Source: Burkholderia sp. D-99 | GTDB taxonomy: Bacteria > Pseudomonadota > Gammaproteobacteria > Burkholderiales > Burkholderiaceae | Reading direction: 5' to 3' | DNA: 64,000 bases | NCBI RefSeq assembly: GCF_011605345.1 | Contig: NZ_JAAOXM010000012.1 | Span: 186,001 to 250,000, forward strand | In this document: positions 1 to 7,350 of the stretch, piece after piece | How the letters are laid out: the number at the start of each line of letters is the position of its first letter | How positions within the stretch are numbered: the first letter of the stretch is position 1 | Program-made: the position numbers and the translations under genes | Notes under the pieces: model-generated | Databases searched by the model: none | The model's input: the letters and a program-made list of their open reading frames with translations, nothing else | Told to the model about the DNA's origin: nothing

Positions 1-986
1 GGCTGGCCCTTCTTCAGCGCCTCGGGAATCGCACGCTGCAGCAGCAGCCCCGCATCCCACGCATGGCCGCCGAACGTCGCCAGCGAGCCCGCGCCGTAGG
101 CCTTCTCGTACGCAGCCTTGTAGCCGAGCGCCGGCTTCTTCACCGGATTCGAATCGGGCAGCTGGTCGGTCACGAGCACCGGGCCGGCCGGCAGGATCTC
201 GCCTTCGCAATCCTTGCCGCACACCCGCAGGAAGTCGTTGTTCGCGACGCCGTGCGTCTGGTACACCTTGCCCTTGTAGCCGCGCTCCTTCAGCGTCTTG
301 GCCGGCAGCGCCGCCGGCGTGCCCGAGCCGGCGATCAGCACCGCATCGGGATTCGAGCCCATCAGCTTCAGCACCTGCCCCATCACCGACGCGTCGGTAC
401 GATTGAAGCGCTCGTTCGACACGACCTTCAGGCCGTTCTTCGCGGCCGCCGCGTTGAACGTGTTGTACCAGCTGTCGCCGTACGCATCGGCGAAGCCGAT
501 GAAGCCGACCGTCTTCACGCCGTGCTTCGCCATGTAGCCGGCGATCGCATCGGCCATCAACTGGTCGTTCTGCGGCACCTTGAACATCCATGCGCGCTTC
601 GCATCCATCGGCGCGATGATCTGCGCGCTCGCCGCGAGCGAGATCGTCGGCGTCTTGCCCTGCGACACAGGGTCGAGCATCGCGAGCGAGTTCGGCGTGA
701 CGGACGACCCGATGATCGCGTCGACGTGATCTTCATCGATCAGCTTGCGCACGTTCTGCACTGCGCGGCTCGTGTCGGATGCGTCGTCGAGCACAATGTA
801 CTGCACGCTCTTGCCCGCGATTTCCTTCGGCAGCAGCGCGATCGTGTTCTTTTCCGGAATCCCGAGCGACGCGGCCGGCCCGGTGGCCGACAGCGTCACG
901 CCGATCTTCACCTGCGCCGACGCCGTGGCCGCCGCGCACACGAGGCCCGCGGCGAGCACGGCCTCCATCCATCGATTCATCTTCAT
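1..986 (-). CDS. ABC transporter periplasmic substrate-binding protein, LivJ/LivK-like (3' end beyond window)
   Basis: Periplasmic binding protein of the branched-chain amino-acid (Peripla_BP_6) family, which captures a ligand for an inner-membrane ABC importer. The reading frame opens with a signal peptide (Met-Lys-Met-Asn-Arg, a hydrophobic stretch, then Ala-Ser-Ala before the mature QVKIGVTLSATGPAA). Typical family phrases follow: LDDASDT, IIGSSVTPNSLAM and GFIGFADAYGDSWYN. About 328 codons are visible and the frame is open at the left edge, so roughly the last 40-60 residues are probably missing. Start chosen at 986; the next in-frame ATG is at 980. It lies about 1.1 kb downstream of a full liv operon on the same strand but is separated from it by a terminator-like hairpin, so it looks like an independently transcribed second binding protein. 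Ligand unknown. Confidence 0.85.
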   Translation of the reverse strand, partial: MKMNRWMEAVLAAGLVCAAATASAQVKIGVTLSATGPAASLGIPEKNTIALLPKEIAGKSVQYIVLDDASDTSRAVQNVRKLIDEDHVDAIIGSSVTPNSLAMLDPVSQGKTPTISLAASAQIIAPMDAKRAWMFKVPQNDQLMADAIAGYMAKHGVKTVGFIGFADAYGDSWYNTFNAAAAKNGLKVVSNERFNRTDASVMGQVLKLMGSNPDAVLIAGSGTPAALPAKTLKERGYKGKVYQTHGVANNDFLRVCGKDCEGEILPAGPVLVTDQLPDSNPVKKPALGYKAAYEKAYGAGSLATFGGHAWDAGLLLQRAIPEALKKGQ

Positions 987-1823
987 TTACGTTGTCTCCA
1001 AACGCTGCTCGAAAAAGCCACGGGTCGCTCGGGCGGCTCCCGGTCCCCAAAACAAGTTAATAATTTAACTATCTCGCCTTGCCACGCCTACGCTCGTTTT
1101 CCCGTGAAACACCGGTACCGCAATCGCGCCCCGGCGATAGCGCGCACCCACGCGCCGCAGCGCGTTCCGAAACGGTCGTTCGACCGCCACGATGCGCGGC
1201 AGCAATGTCGTCAGGATGAAGAGAACGGAGAAAGGTAGCGCTACGCGAGACGCGATCGATGCGGACGCAACGATCGCCGGAAGGTCGGGCCGAGCCTGCT
1301 TCGGCTCCGCACGCGGGCGGTGCGAGATCGGAAAAGCGGCCGCTCATGCGAATGCAAATGCGAACGACGCGTCGGATGCGAACGCAACGACCGGACAGAC
1401 CACCGTGCCGGCAAATTGCATCGGAACGCGCATACCGGCCACAGGACGGCTCGTGAAAGCCGGGGCATACCCAGGCCCCTCCGCCCCCGAACGAGCGGCG
1501 CCAGCCGCCCCTCGTACCCCGATCCTTTGTCCCGCGCTTCTCATCCAACCGTACTCCCTCTTCTGCATTGTGCTTGTAGGAGAACTGCCGACCGTTTCCC
1601 CGACCGCACGGTCGGCGAAAGCTGAGTGTAACGGACGCTTTTTGCGCACGCCAACCGGGTAAGCCCGGACGGCATGCGCACGGCTGCGCGCCGACGGCGA
1701 TCGACTGGCAGGAAGGGACGAAATCGGGGGGACGGGATGACGCGCGAGTGACGCGAGGCAGAATACGGGCGCGCGGAACGCGGCGCCGCTCGCCTGCACC
1801 ATCGATGGAAATTCGCGCACCAA
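987..1823. other. intergenic stretch without a convincing gene
   Basis: No open frame here resembles a protein I recognise on either strand. The part next to the binding-protein start (1050-1072) is AT-rich and has the inverted repeat GTTAA-TAAT-TTAAC at 1056-1069, a likely promoter or operator zone for that gene. A palindrome at 1600-1615 is listed separately. Around 1345-1395 there are loosely repeated ATGCGAA-type heptamers on the plus strand. The rest looks like non-coding or decayed sequence. Confidence 0.5.
1588..1615. promoter_or_regulatory. palindromic operator-like site, TetR-type
   Basis: The perfect inverted repeat CCGACCG-CA-CGGTCGG (1600-1615) is preceded by a third copy of the half-site CCGACCG at 1588-1594, with TTTCC between. 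Paired CGGTCGG half-sites are common in operators of TetR/AcrR-family repressors. No TetR gene is visible in the window, so the regulator and target are unknown. Confidence 0.3.
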
Positions 1824-1937
1824 ATGAAAAAGCGCTGTTGGATTCCGTCCAACAGCGCTTTGGGGTCCGGGCACTTTGTGCCTCGATTGTCTCCTCGTTC
1901 TCCACCTGCAAATTCGTTTCGCGGTGCATCAGAACTG
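1824..1937 (-). ncRNA. candidate small RNA with its own promoter and terminator
   Basis: On the minus strand a sigma70-like promoter (TTGTCG, 17 bases, TAATCT; 1972 to 1944) is followed about 85 bases later by a perfect 14-bp stem with a 5-base loop (1829-1861) and a T-rich tail, a Rho-independent terminator. The predicted transcript, about 110 nt starting near 1937, also holds the small hairpin GGCAC-AAA-GTGCC just before the terminator stem. A short reading frame starting MHRETNLQVENEE runs through the terminator stem, so it is unlikely to be the product. It lies between livM and the distal binding protein, both on the same strand. It could instead be the 3' end of the liv operon plus a terminator, but the internal promoter argues for a separate RNA. 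Confidence 0.45.
1829..1861 (-). terminator. Rho-independent terminator
   Basis: Perfect 14-bp inverted repeat AAAGCGCTGTTGGA / TCCAACAGCGCTTT with a 5-base loop. On the minus strand the stem ends in a run of five T. It ends the small RNA candidate and would also stop read-through from the liv operon. Confidence 0.7.
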
Positions 1938-1943
1938 AGACGA

Positions 1944-1972
1944 AGATTAAATTACCTTTCACACTGCGACAA
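1944..1972 (-). promoter_or_regulatory. sigma70-like promoter for the candidate small RNA
   Basis: The -35 TTGTCG (1972-1967) and -10 TAATCT (1949-1944) are spaced by 17 bases on the minus strand, predicting transcription from about 1937. Confidence 0.4.
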
Positions 1973-2119
1973 CTTAGCATTTACCCCTATGGTGCATCGC
2001 CGCACGAAAATGGGGCAGCAGCCAGCCGCGCGGTGCCGGCCCGAGCCCGCTGCGACGCGCTTCCGGAGCGTGCCGGATGGTGCTTCGCATCAACGCCCGG
2101 TGACGCGCGCCGCACGCAT

Positions 2120-3097
2120 TCAGGACGCCCTGAGCGGCTTGATCCGCGCGACCATTTCGCCGACGATGCCGCGCCGGAATGCGAGCACGCACGCGATGAA
2201 GATCAGCCCCGTGACGATCGTCGCCGATTCGCCGAGCGAATGGAACCACGCGACGCCCGTCGTCGATGCGAGCCATTCGCCGATGTCGCCGAGCCGGTCT
2301 TCCAGTGCGACGATCAGCGCCGCGCCCAGCAGCGGCCCGAACAGCGTGCCCATCCCGCCGACGAGCGTCATCAGCACGACGAGGCCCGACATCGTCCAGT
2401 ACGCGTCCGACAGCGTCTCGAAGCCGAGCACGAGCACCTTCAGCGAGCCGGCCAGCCCCGCGATGCCCGCCGACAGGATGAACGCGAGCAGCTTGAAGCG
2501 GTCGGTGTCGTAGCCGAGCGAGATCGCGCGCGCTTCGTTCTCCTTGATCGCGACGAGCACCTGGCCGAACGGCGAATGAACGACCCGCACGATGAACGCG
2601 CACGCGGCGACCACCACCGCCAGCACGACGTAGTACAGCGCGACGTCGTTCGACAGGTCGAGCAGCCCGAACAGGTGGCCGCGCGGCACGCCCTGCAACC
2701 CGTCCTCGCCGTGCGTGAACGGCGCCTGCAGATAGATGAAGTAGACCATCTGCGCGAACGCGAGCGTGATCATCGCGAAGTAGATGCCCTGCCGGCGGAT
2801 CGCGAACAGCCCGACGACGAGCCCGAGCAGCGTCGCGGCAACGGTACCGACGAGCACCCCGAGCTCCGGCGTGAAGCCGAGCGTCTGCATCGAATAACCG
2901 GTCGCATAGCCGGCGGTCGCGAGAAACATCGCATGGCCGAACGACAGCAGCCCCGTATAGCCGATCAGCAGGTTGAACGCGGCCGCGAACAGCGCGAACG
3001 TGAGCACCTTCATCACGAACACCGGATACGCGCCGATGAACGGCGCGGCAAGCAGTGCGGCGAGCAGCACGCCGTAGAGCACTTTTCTCTGCATCAT
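2120..3097 (-). CDS. livM: branched-chain amino-acid ABC transporter permease LivM
   Basis: Inner-membrane permease subunit of a LivHMGF-type importer, 325 residues. It begins MMQRKVLYG and is mostly hydrophobic with about eight to ten membrane segments. The family signatures GYTGLLSFGHAMFL (about residue 47 on) and the EAA-like loop ARAISLGYDTDRFKLLAF are present. Its ATG overlaps the livH stop codon (ATGA), showing translational coupling. It is the last gene of the operon livG-livF-binding protein-livH-livM. The substrate is most likely a branched-chain amino acid or a related small molecule; sequence alone does not say which. Confidence 0.9.
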   Translation of the reverse strand: MMQRKVLYGVLLAALLAAPFIGAYPVFVMKVLTFALFAAAFNLLIGYTGLLSFGHAMFLATAGYATGYSMQTLGFTPELGVLVGTVAATLLGLVVGLFAIRRQGIYFAMITLAFAQMVYFIYLQAPFTHGEDGLQGVPRGHLFGLLDLSNDVALYYVVLAVVVAACAFIVRVVHSPFGQVLVAIKENEARAISLGYDTDRFKLLAFILSAGIAGLAGSLKVLVLGFETLSDAYWTMSGLVVLMTLVGGMGTLFGPLLGAALIVALEDRLGDIGEWLASTTGVAWFHSLGESATIVTGLIFIACVLAFRRGIVGEMVARIKPLRAS

Positions 3098-3978
3098 TTT
3101 TCCTTGCCGAAGAGGCCCGCCGGGCGGAACAGCAGCACGATCGCCATGATCACGAACACGACGGTGGCCGACGCTTCGGGGTAGAACACGCGCGTGAAGC
3201 CCTCGATCACGCCGAGCAGCAGGCCCGTGACGATCGAGCCGAGGATCGAGCCCATCCCGCCGATCACGACCACCGCGAACACGGTGATGATCATCGGCTG
3301 GCCCATCAGCGGCGACACCTGGATCACCGGCGCGGCCAGCACGCCCGCGAACGCGGCGAGCGCGACGCCGAAGCCGTAGGTAAGCGTGATCATCATCGGC
3401 ACGTTCACGCCGAATGCCTCGACGAGCTTCGGGTTCTCGGTACCCGCCCGCAGGTAGGCGCCGAGGCGCGTCTTCTCGATCACGAACCACGTCGCGAGAC
3501 ATACCGCGAGCGACGCGACGACCACCCATGCACGGTAGTTCGGCAGGAACATGAAACCGAGGTTGGTGGCGCCGGACAGCTGCGACGGCACGTCGTACGG
3601 CTGGCCGGACGAGCCGTAGATCGACCGGAACACGCCTTCGACGACCAGCGTGAGCCCGAACGTGAGCAGCAGCCCGTACAGGTGATCGAGCTTGTACAGC
3701 CAGCGCAGCATCGAGCGTTCGATCAGGATCCCGAACGCGCCGACCACCAGCGGCGCGATCACGAGCATCGCCCAGTACGGCAGCCCGAAGTACGACAGGC
3801 CCATCCACGCGAGCATCGCGCCCAGCATGAACAGCGCGCCGTGCGCGAAATTGATCACGTTGAGCAGCCCGAAGATCACCGCGAGCCCGAGGCTCAGGAT
3901 CGCGTAGAACGAGCCGTTGACGAGCCCGAGCAGCAACTGGCTCAGCATCGCCGGTAACGGAATGCCAAAGATTTCCAT
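3094..3978 (-). CDS. livH: branched-chain amino-acid ABC transporter permease LivH
   Basis: Second permease subunit of the liv-type importer, 294 residues, inner membrane. It begins MEIFGIPLPAMLSQLLLGL and carries the typical LivH phrases GLLNVINFAHGALFMLGAM near the N-terminus and ERSMLRWLYKLDHLYGLLLTFGL. The C-terminus ends FRPAGLFGKEK and its TGA overlaps the livM ATG. It is preceded by 129 bases after the binding-protein stop codon, in which a GC-rich hairpin lies. It forms a heterodimeric channel with LivM, powered by LivG and LivF. Confidence 0.9.
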   Translation of the reverse strand: MEIFGIPLPAMLSQLLLGLVNGSFYAILSLGLAVIFGLLNVINFAHGALFMLGAMLAWMGLSYFGLPYWAMLVIAPLVVGAFGILIERSMLRWLYKLDHLYGLLLTFGLTLVVEGVFRSIYGSSGQPYDVPSQLSGATNLGFMFLPNYRAWVVVASLAVCLATWFVIEKTRLGAYLRAGTENPKLVEAFGVNVPMMITLTYGFGVALAAFAGVLAAPVIQVSPLMGQPMIITVFAVVVIGGMGSILGSIVTGLLLGVIEGFTRVFYPEASATVVFVIMAIVLLFRPAGLFGKEK

Positions 3979-4075
3979 CGACTTAGCCGTCAGTATGAGT
4001 TTCGTTGCGCGCGCAACTTTCGTGGGATGCGCACGCGGGCGGCGCAGCGGGGCACATCGCTGCGGTCGCCACCGT

Positions 4076-4097
4076 GCGGCGCGCCTGCGCGCGCCGC
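4076..4097 (-). promoter_or_regulatory. intercistronic hairpin after the binding-protein gene
   Basis: Perfect 9-bp stem (GCGGCGCGC / GCGCGCCGC) with a 4-base loop, about 10 bases past the binding-protein stop and 98 bases before livH. There is no T-run. In many ABC operons such a hairpin partly ends or stabilises the transcript so that the binding protein is made in excess over the permeases; that role is inferred here. Confidence 0.4.
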
Positions 4098-4107
4098 TAC
4101 GCCGCGC

Positions 4108-5307
4108 TTACTTCCAAAGCGCGCAGCGCGTTTCCTGCTTGGTCCCGAACGCCTGTTCGCCCGGAATCGTCGCGAGCACCTTGTAGTAGTCCCACGGCTC
4201 CTTCGATTCCGACGGCTTCTTCACTTCCATCAGGTACATGTCGTGGATCATGCTGCCGTCCGTACGGATGTAGCCCTTCGCGTAGAAGTCGTTGATCTTG
4301 ATCTTCTTCAGCTCGGCCATCACCTTGTCGGAGTCGGTCGTACCGGCAGCCTGGACGGCCTTCAGGTAAGTCGTCACCGACGAGTAGTCGGCCGCCTGCA
4401 GGCTCGACGGCATCTTCTTCATCTTGCCGAAGTAGCGCTGCGCCCACTGGCGCGACGCGGCATCGCGGTTCCAGTACCAGCTGTCGGTCAGCACGAGGCC
4501 CTGCGTCGTCTCGAGGCCGAGGCTGTGCACGTCGTCGATGAACATCAGCAGCGCGGCGAGCTTCATCGTCTTCGTAATGCCGAACTCCTTCGCGGCCTTG
4601 ATCGCGTTGATCGTGTCGCCGCCCGCGTTCGCGAGGCCGAGGATCTGCGCCTTCGATGCCTGCGCCTGCAGCAGGAACGACGAGAAATCCGACGCGGACA
4701 GCGGGTGACGCACCGTGCCGAGCACCTGGCCGCCGTTCGCCTTCACGACATCCGACGTGTTCTTCTCGAGCGCCTTGCCGAACGCGTAGTCGGCGGTCAG
4801 GAAGAACCACGACTTGCCGCCCTGCTTCACCACCGCTGAACCGGTGCCCTTCGCGAGCGCCATCGTGTCGTACGCGTAGTGGACCGTGTACGGCGTGCAC
4901 TGCTCGTTCGTCAGCGTGTCGGCGCCTGCGCCGATGTTGATGTAGACCTTCTTCTTCTCGCCCGCGACCTGGTTCATCGACAGCGCGGTGGCGGAGTTCG
5001 TGCCGCCGACCAGCAGGTCGAGCCCGCCGCGGTCCATCCATTCGCGCGCCTTCGACGCGGCGATGTCGGCCTTGTTCTGGTGATCGGCATAGACGACCTC
5101 GATCGGCTTGCCGAGCACCTTGCCGCCGAAATCGGCGACCGCCATGCGGATCGCCTCGAGGCCGCCCTGCCCGTCGATATCCGCGTAAAGCCCCGACATG
5201 TCGGTGATGAAGCCGATCTTCACGGTATCCGCGGCTTGCGCGGCGCCGGCGGTGAACGCGGCGCTCGCGAGCGCGAGACAGGCGTGTGCGAGGGTCTTCA
5301 TTTTCAT
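4108..5307 (-). CDS. ABC transporter periplasmic substrate-binding protein, LivK-like
   Basis: Periplasmic ligand-binding subunit of the liv-type importer, 399 residues. The start at 5307 (MKMKTLAHACLALASAA) is supported by the Shine-Dalgarno GGAGA five to six bases upstream and by the signal peptide, which ends AAQAA before DTVKIGFITDMSG. The phrases LYADIDGQGG, DLLVGGTNSATALSMNQ and WFFLTADYAFGKALE are typical of the Peripla_BP_6 'urea/short-chain amide/branched-chain' group. It sits between livF (76 bases upstream) and livH, inside the operon. Ligand unknown; amide, aromatic or branched-chain compounds are all possible. Confidence 0.88.
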   Translation of the reverse strand: MKMKTLAHACLALASAAFTAGAAQAADTVKIGFITDMSGLYADIDGQGGLEAIRMAVADFGGKVLGKPIEVVYADHQNKADIAASKAREWMDRGGLDLLVGGTNSATALSMNQVAGEKKKVYINIGAGADTLTNEQCTPYTVHYAYDTMALAKGTGSAVVKQGGKSWFFLTADYAFGKALEKNTSDVVKANGGQVLGTVRHPLSASDFSSFLLQAQASKAQILGLANAGGDTINAIKAAKEFGITKTMKLAALLMFIDDVHSLGLETTQGLVLTDSWYWNRDAASRQWAQRYFGKMKKMPSSLQAADYSSVTTYLKAVQAAGTTDSDKVMAELKKIKINDFYAKGYIRTDGSMIHDMYLMEVKKPSESKEPWDYYKVLATIPGEQAFGTKQETRCALWK

Positions 5308-5383
5308 GGACGTCTCCTGTTGTTCTGATGCGTTGTGGTTATTCGAGGCCGCCACGGCTAGCGGCAAGAGAGACGGGGCAGCG

Positions 5384-6139
5384 TCACACCCCGAGCAGGT
5401 CGTGCAGGGTCGGCATCTTGCTCTCCAGTTCGGCCGCCTGGAAATGTTCGACGATGCTGCCGTGCTCCATCACGTAGAACCGGTCGGCGAGCGGCGCCGC
5501 GAAGCGGAAATTCTGTTCGACCATCACGATCGTGTAGCCGCGTGCCTTCAGCGCGACGATCATCCGCGCCAGCGCCTGCACGATCACCGGCGCGAGACCT
5601 TCGGAAATCTCGTCGAGCAGCAGCAGGTTCGCGCCGGTGCGCAGGATCCGCGCGACCGCGAGCATCTGCTGCTCGCCGCCGGACAGCCGGGTGCCCTGGC
5701 TCTGCCGGCGCGACGCGAGATTCGGGAACATCGCGTAGATCTCGTCGATCGACATCGCGTGATCGCGTGGCCCGATCGGCGGCGGCAGCATCAGGTTCTC
5801 CTCGCACGACAGGCTCGAGAAGATCCCGCGCTCCTCCGGGCAGTAGCCGACACCGAAATGCGCGATGCGGTGCGTCGCGAGGCCGATCGTCTCGTTGCCC
5901 GCAACCTTGATCGACCCACTGCGGCGGCCCGTGAGGCCCATGATCGCGCGCAGCGTGGTCGTGCGGCCCGCGCCGTTGCGGCCGAGCAGCGTGACGACCT
6001 CGCCGCGATGCACCGTCAGGTCGACGCCGTGCAATATGTGGGATTCCCCGTACCAGGCCTCCAGGCCCGTGATCTCCAGCGCGGGCGTACCGCTCTCGAC
6101 GCCGCTCAATTCGCGTTCCTCCCGTTCGCTGTGCTTCAT
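5384..6139 (-). CDS. livF: branched-chain amino-acid ABC transporter ATP-binding protein LivF
   Basis: Cytoplasmic ATPase subunit, 251 residues, starting MKHSEREERE. Walker A is GRNGAGRTTTLRAI: an Arg replaces the invariant Lys of GxxGxGK[ST], an odd change for an active ABC ATPase. The signature motif LSGGEQQML and Walker B LLLLDEIS are intact, followed by the LivF-type switch-histidine region IVMVEQNFRFA. The ATG overlaps the livG stop codon (ATGA). With LivG it powers import. The Lys-to-Arg change suggests that LivG may carry most of the hydrolysis, or that the site is weakened. Confidence 0.9.
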   Translation of the reverse strand: MKHSEREERELSGVESGTPALEITGLEAWYGESHILHGVDLTVHRGEVVTLLGRNGAGRTTTLRAIMGLTGRRSGSIKVAGNETIGLATHRIAHFGVGYCPEERGIFSSLSCEENLMLPPPIGPRDHAMSIDEIYAMFPNLASRRQSQGTRLSGGEQQMLAVARILRTGANLLLLDEISEGLAPVIVQALARMIVALKARGYTIVMVEQNFRFAAPLADRFYVMEHGSIVEHFQAAELESKMPTLHDLLGV

Positions 6140-6915
6140 GCGTGCGCCCCCGCGAGCGCCGCGTCGGCGCTGCCCATGTAGGCCTCGATGACGAGCGGAT
6201 TCTTCGACACTTCCGCATACGAGCCTTCGGCCAGCACCTCGCCGCGCTGCAGGACGGTGATCGTGTCGGAGATGCCCGCGATCACGTTCATGTTGTGCTC
6301 GACCATCAGGATCGTGCGGCCGCTCGCAACCTTCTTGATCAGCGCGGTCACGCGATCGACGTCCTCGTGGCCCATCCCTTGCGTGGGCTCGTCGAGCAGC
6401 ATCAGTTCGGGCTCCATCGCGAGCGTGGTCGCGATCTCCAGCGCGCGCTTGCGGCCGTACGCCAGTTCGACGGTCGGCACCTGCGCGAAATCGGTGAGGC
6501 CGACCTGCGTGAGCAGATCCATCGCACGGTCGTCGAGCCGCTTGAGCGTGCGTTCGCTGCGCCAGAAATGGAATTCGGTGCCGAGCGCGCGCTGCAGGCC
6601 GATGCGCACGTTCTGCAGCGCGGTCAGGTGCGGAAAGACGGCCGAGATCTGGAACGAGCGGATGATGCCGCGCCGCGCAACCTGCGCGGGCCGCTCGTCG
6701 GTGATGTCGATCCCGTTGAAGACGATCTGGCCGGCCGTCGGCGTCAGGAATTTGGTGAGGAGGTTGAAGCAGGTCGTCTTGCCCGCGCCGTTCGGTCCGA
6801 TCAACGCATGGATCGCACCGCGACGCACACGCAGGTTCACGCCGTTGACGGCCGTGAAACCCCTGAATTCCTTGGTCAGTCCGCGTGTTTCCAGAATCGT
6901 GTCGCCGAGAATCAT
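6136..6915 (-). CDS. livG: branched-chain amino-acid ABC transporter ATP-binding protein LivG
   Basis: Cytoplasmic ATPase subunit, 259 residues. Walker A is GPNGAGKTTCFNLLTKF (about residue 40), the LivG-specific Q-loop region IIRSFQISAVFPHLT follows, and Walker B is LMLLDEPTQGM. The signature motif is LAYGRKRALE rather than a canonical LSGGQ, which is usual for LivG proteins. The C-terminus ends in an Ala-rich GSADAALAGAHA. It is the first gene of the operon livG-livF-binding protein-livH-livM, so the operon promoter should lie in 6916-7218. Confidence 0.92.
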   Translation of the reverse strand: MILGDTILETRGLTKEFRGFTAVNGVNLRVRRGAIHALIGPNGAGKTTCFNLLTKFLTPTAGQIVFNGIDITDERPAQVARRGIIRSFQISAVFPHLTALQNVRIGLQRALGTEFHFWRSERTLKRLDDRAMDLLTQVGLTDFAQVPTVELAYGRKRALEIATTLAMEPELMLLDEPTQGMGHEDVDRVTALIKKVASGRTILMVEHNMNVIAGISDTITVLQRGEVLAEGSYAEVSKNPLVIEAYMGSADAALAGAHA

Positions 6916-7218
6916 GTTCCCTTCCGTACGAAGTCAGGCGAAGCACCGGGAAGATTCGCGAGAAGCGGCCGCGAAACAGGTCAGCGGGTGAGCAGGCTGC
7001 CCCGGGCGCCGTGTTACGCCTCGAGGGTGGTCTCCCGCGCCGACGCGTATGCACACTGCGCCACATTGTCTCGCCGTTGGTGCAGTGCAATCATCGGGAT
7101 TTGCACTTATAGGGCTGGCCGCCATCTCGCGCGCGGGTGTGCACGGTTTTTCGCCATGTTTTTTTGACACGTGCATCATCGTCCGTTGCCTCTGCGCACG
7201 GCCCGGCAAGCGCGCAAC
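6916..7218. other. liv operon upstream region
   Basis: No gene seen. This stretch lies between livG and the terminator of the oxidoreductase gene and should hold the liv promoter. I see A/T runs at 7147-7166 and a CCCTATAAGTGC element near 7103-7114 on the minus strand, but no pair of hexamers good enough to name a promoter. Confidence 0.4.
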
Positions 7219-7244
7219 AAAAAAGCCGTGCGGCTGCACGGCTT
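7219..7244 (-). terminator. Rho-independent terminator of the GMC oxidoreductase gene
   Basis: Perfect 9-bp stem AAGCCGTGC / GCACGGCTT with a 4-base loop, followed on the minus strand by six T. It lies about 107 bases after the oxidoreductase stop and separates it from the liv operon. Confidence 0.75.
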
Positions 7245-7350
7245 GCATGGATCTTGCCGGTAGCACGGGGGCGGCAACGGCAGCTTGTTTCGCATAGCGA
7301 ATCAGCGGGCGTCATCATGACGGCCAGCTGTCGGGCGTGTCAGCGTTCCG

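Noticed and set aside
1069..1980. Minus-strand frames in the gap left of livM
   Set aside because: No ribosome site, no recognisable motif, and one runs straight through a Rho-independent terminator.
7147..7170. Plus-strand promoter from the exact TTGACA at about 7165
   Set aside because: No -10 hexamer at 16-18 bases and no plus-strand gene follows.
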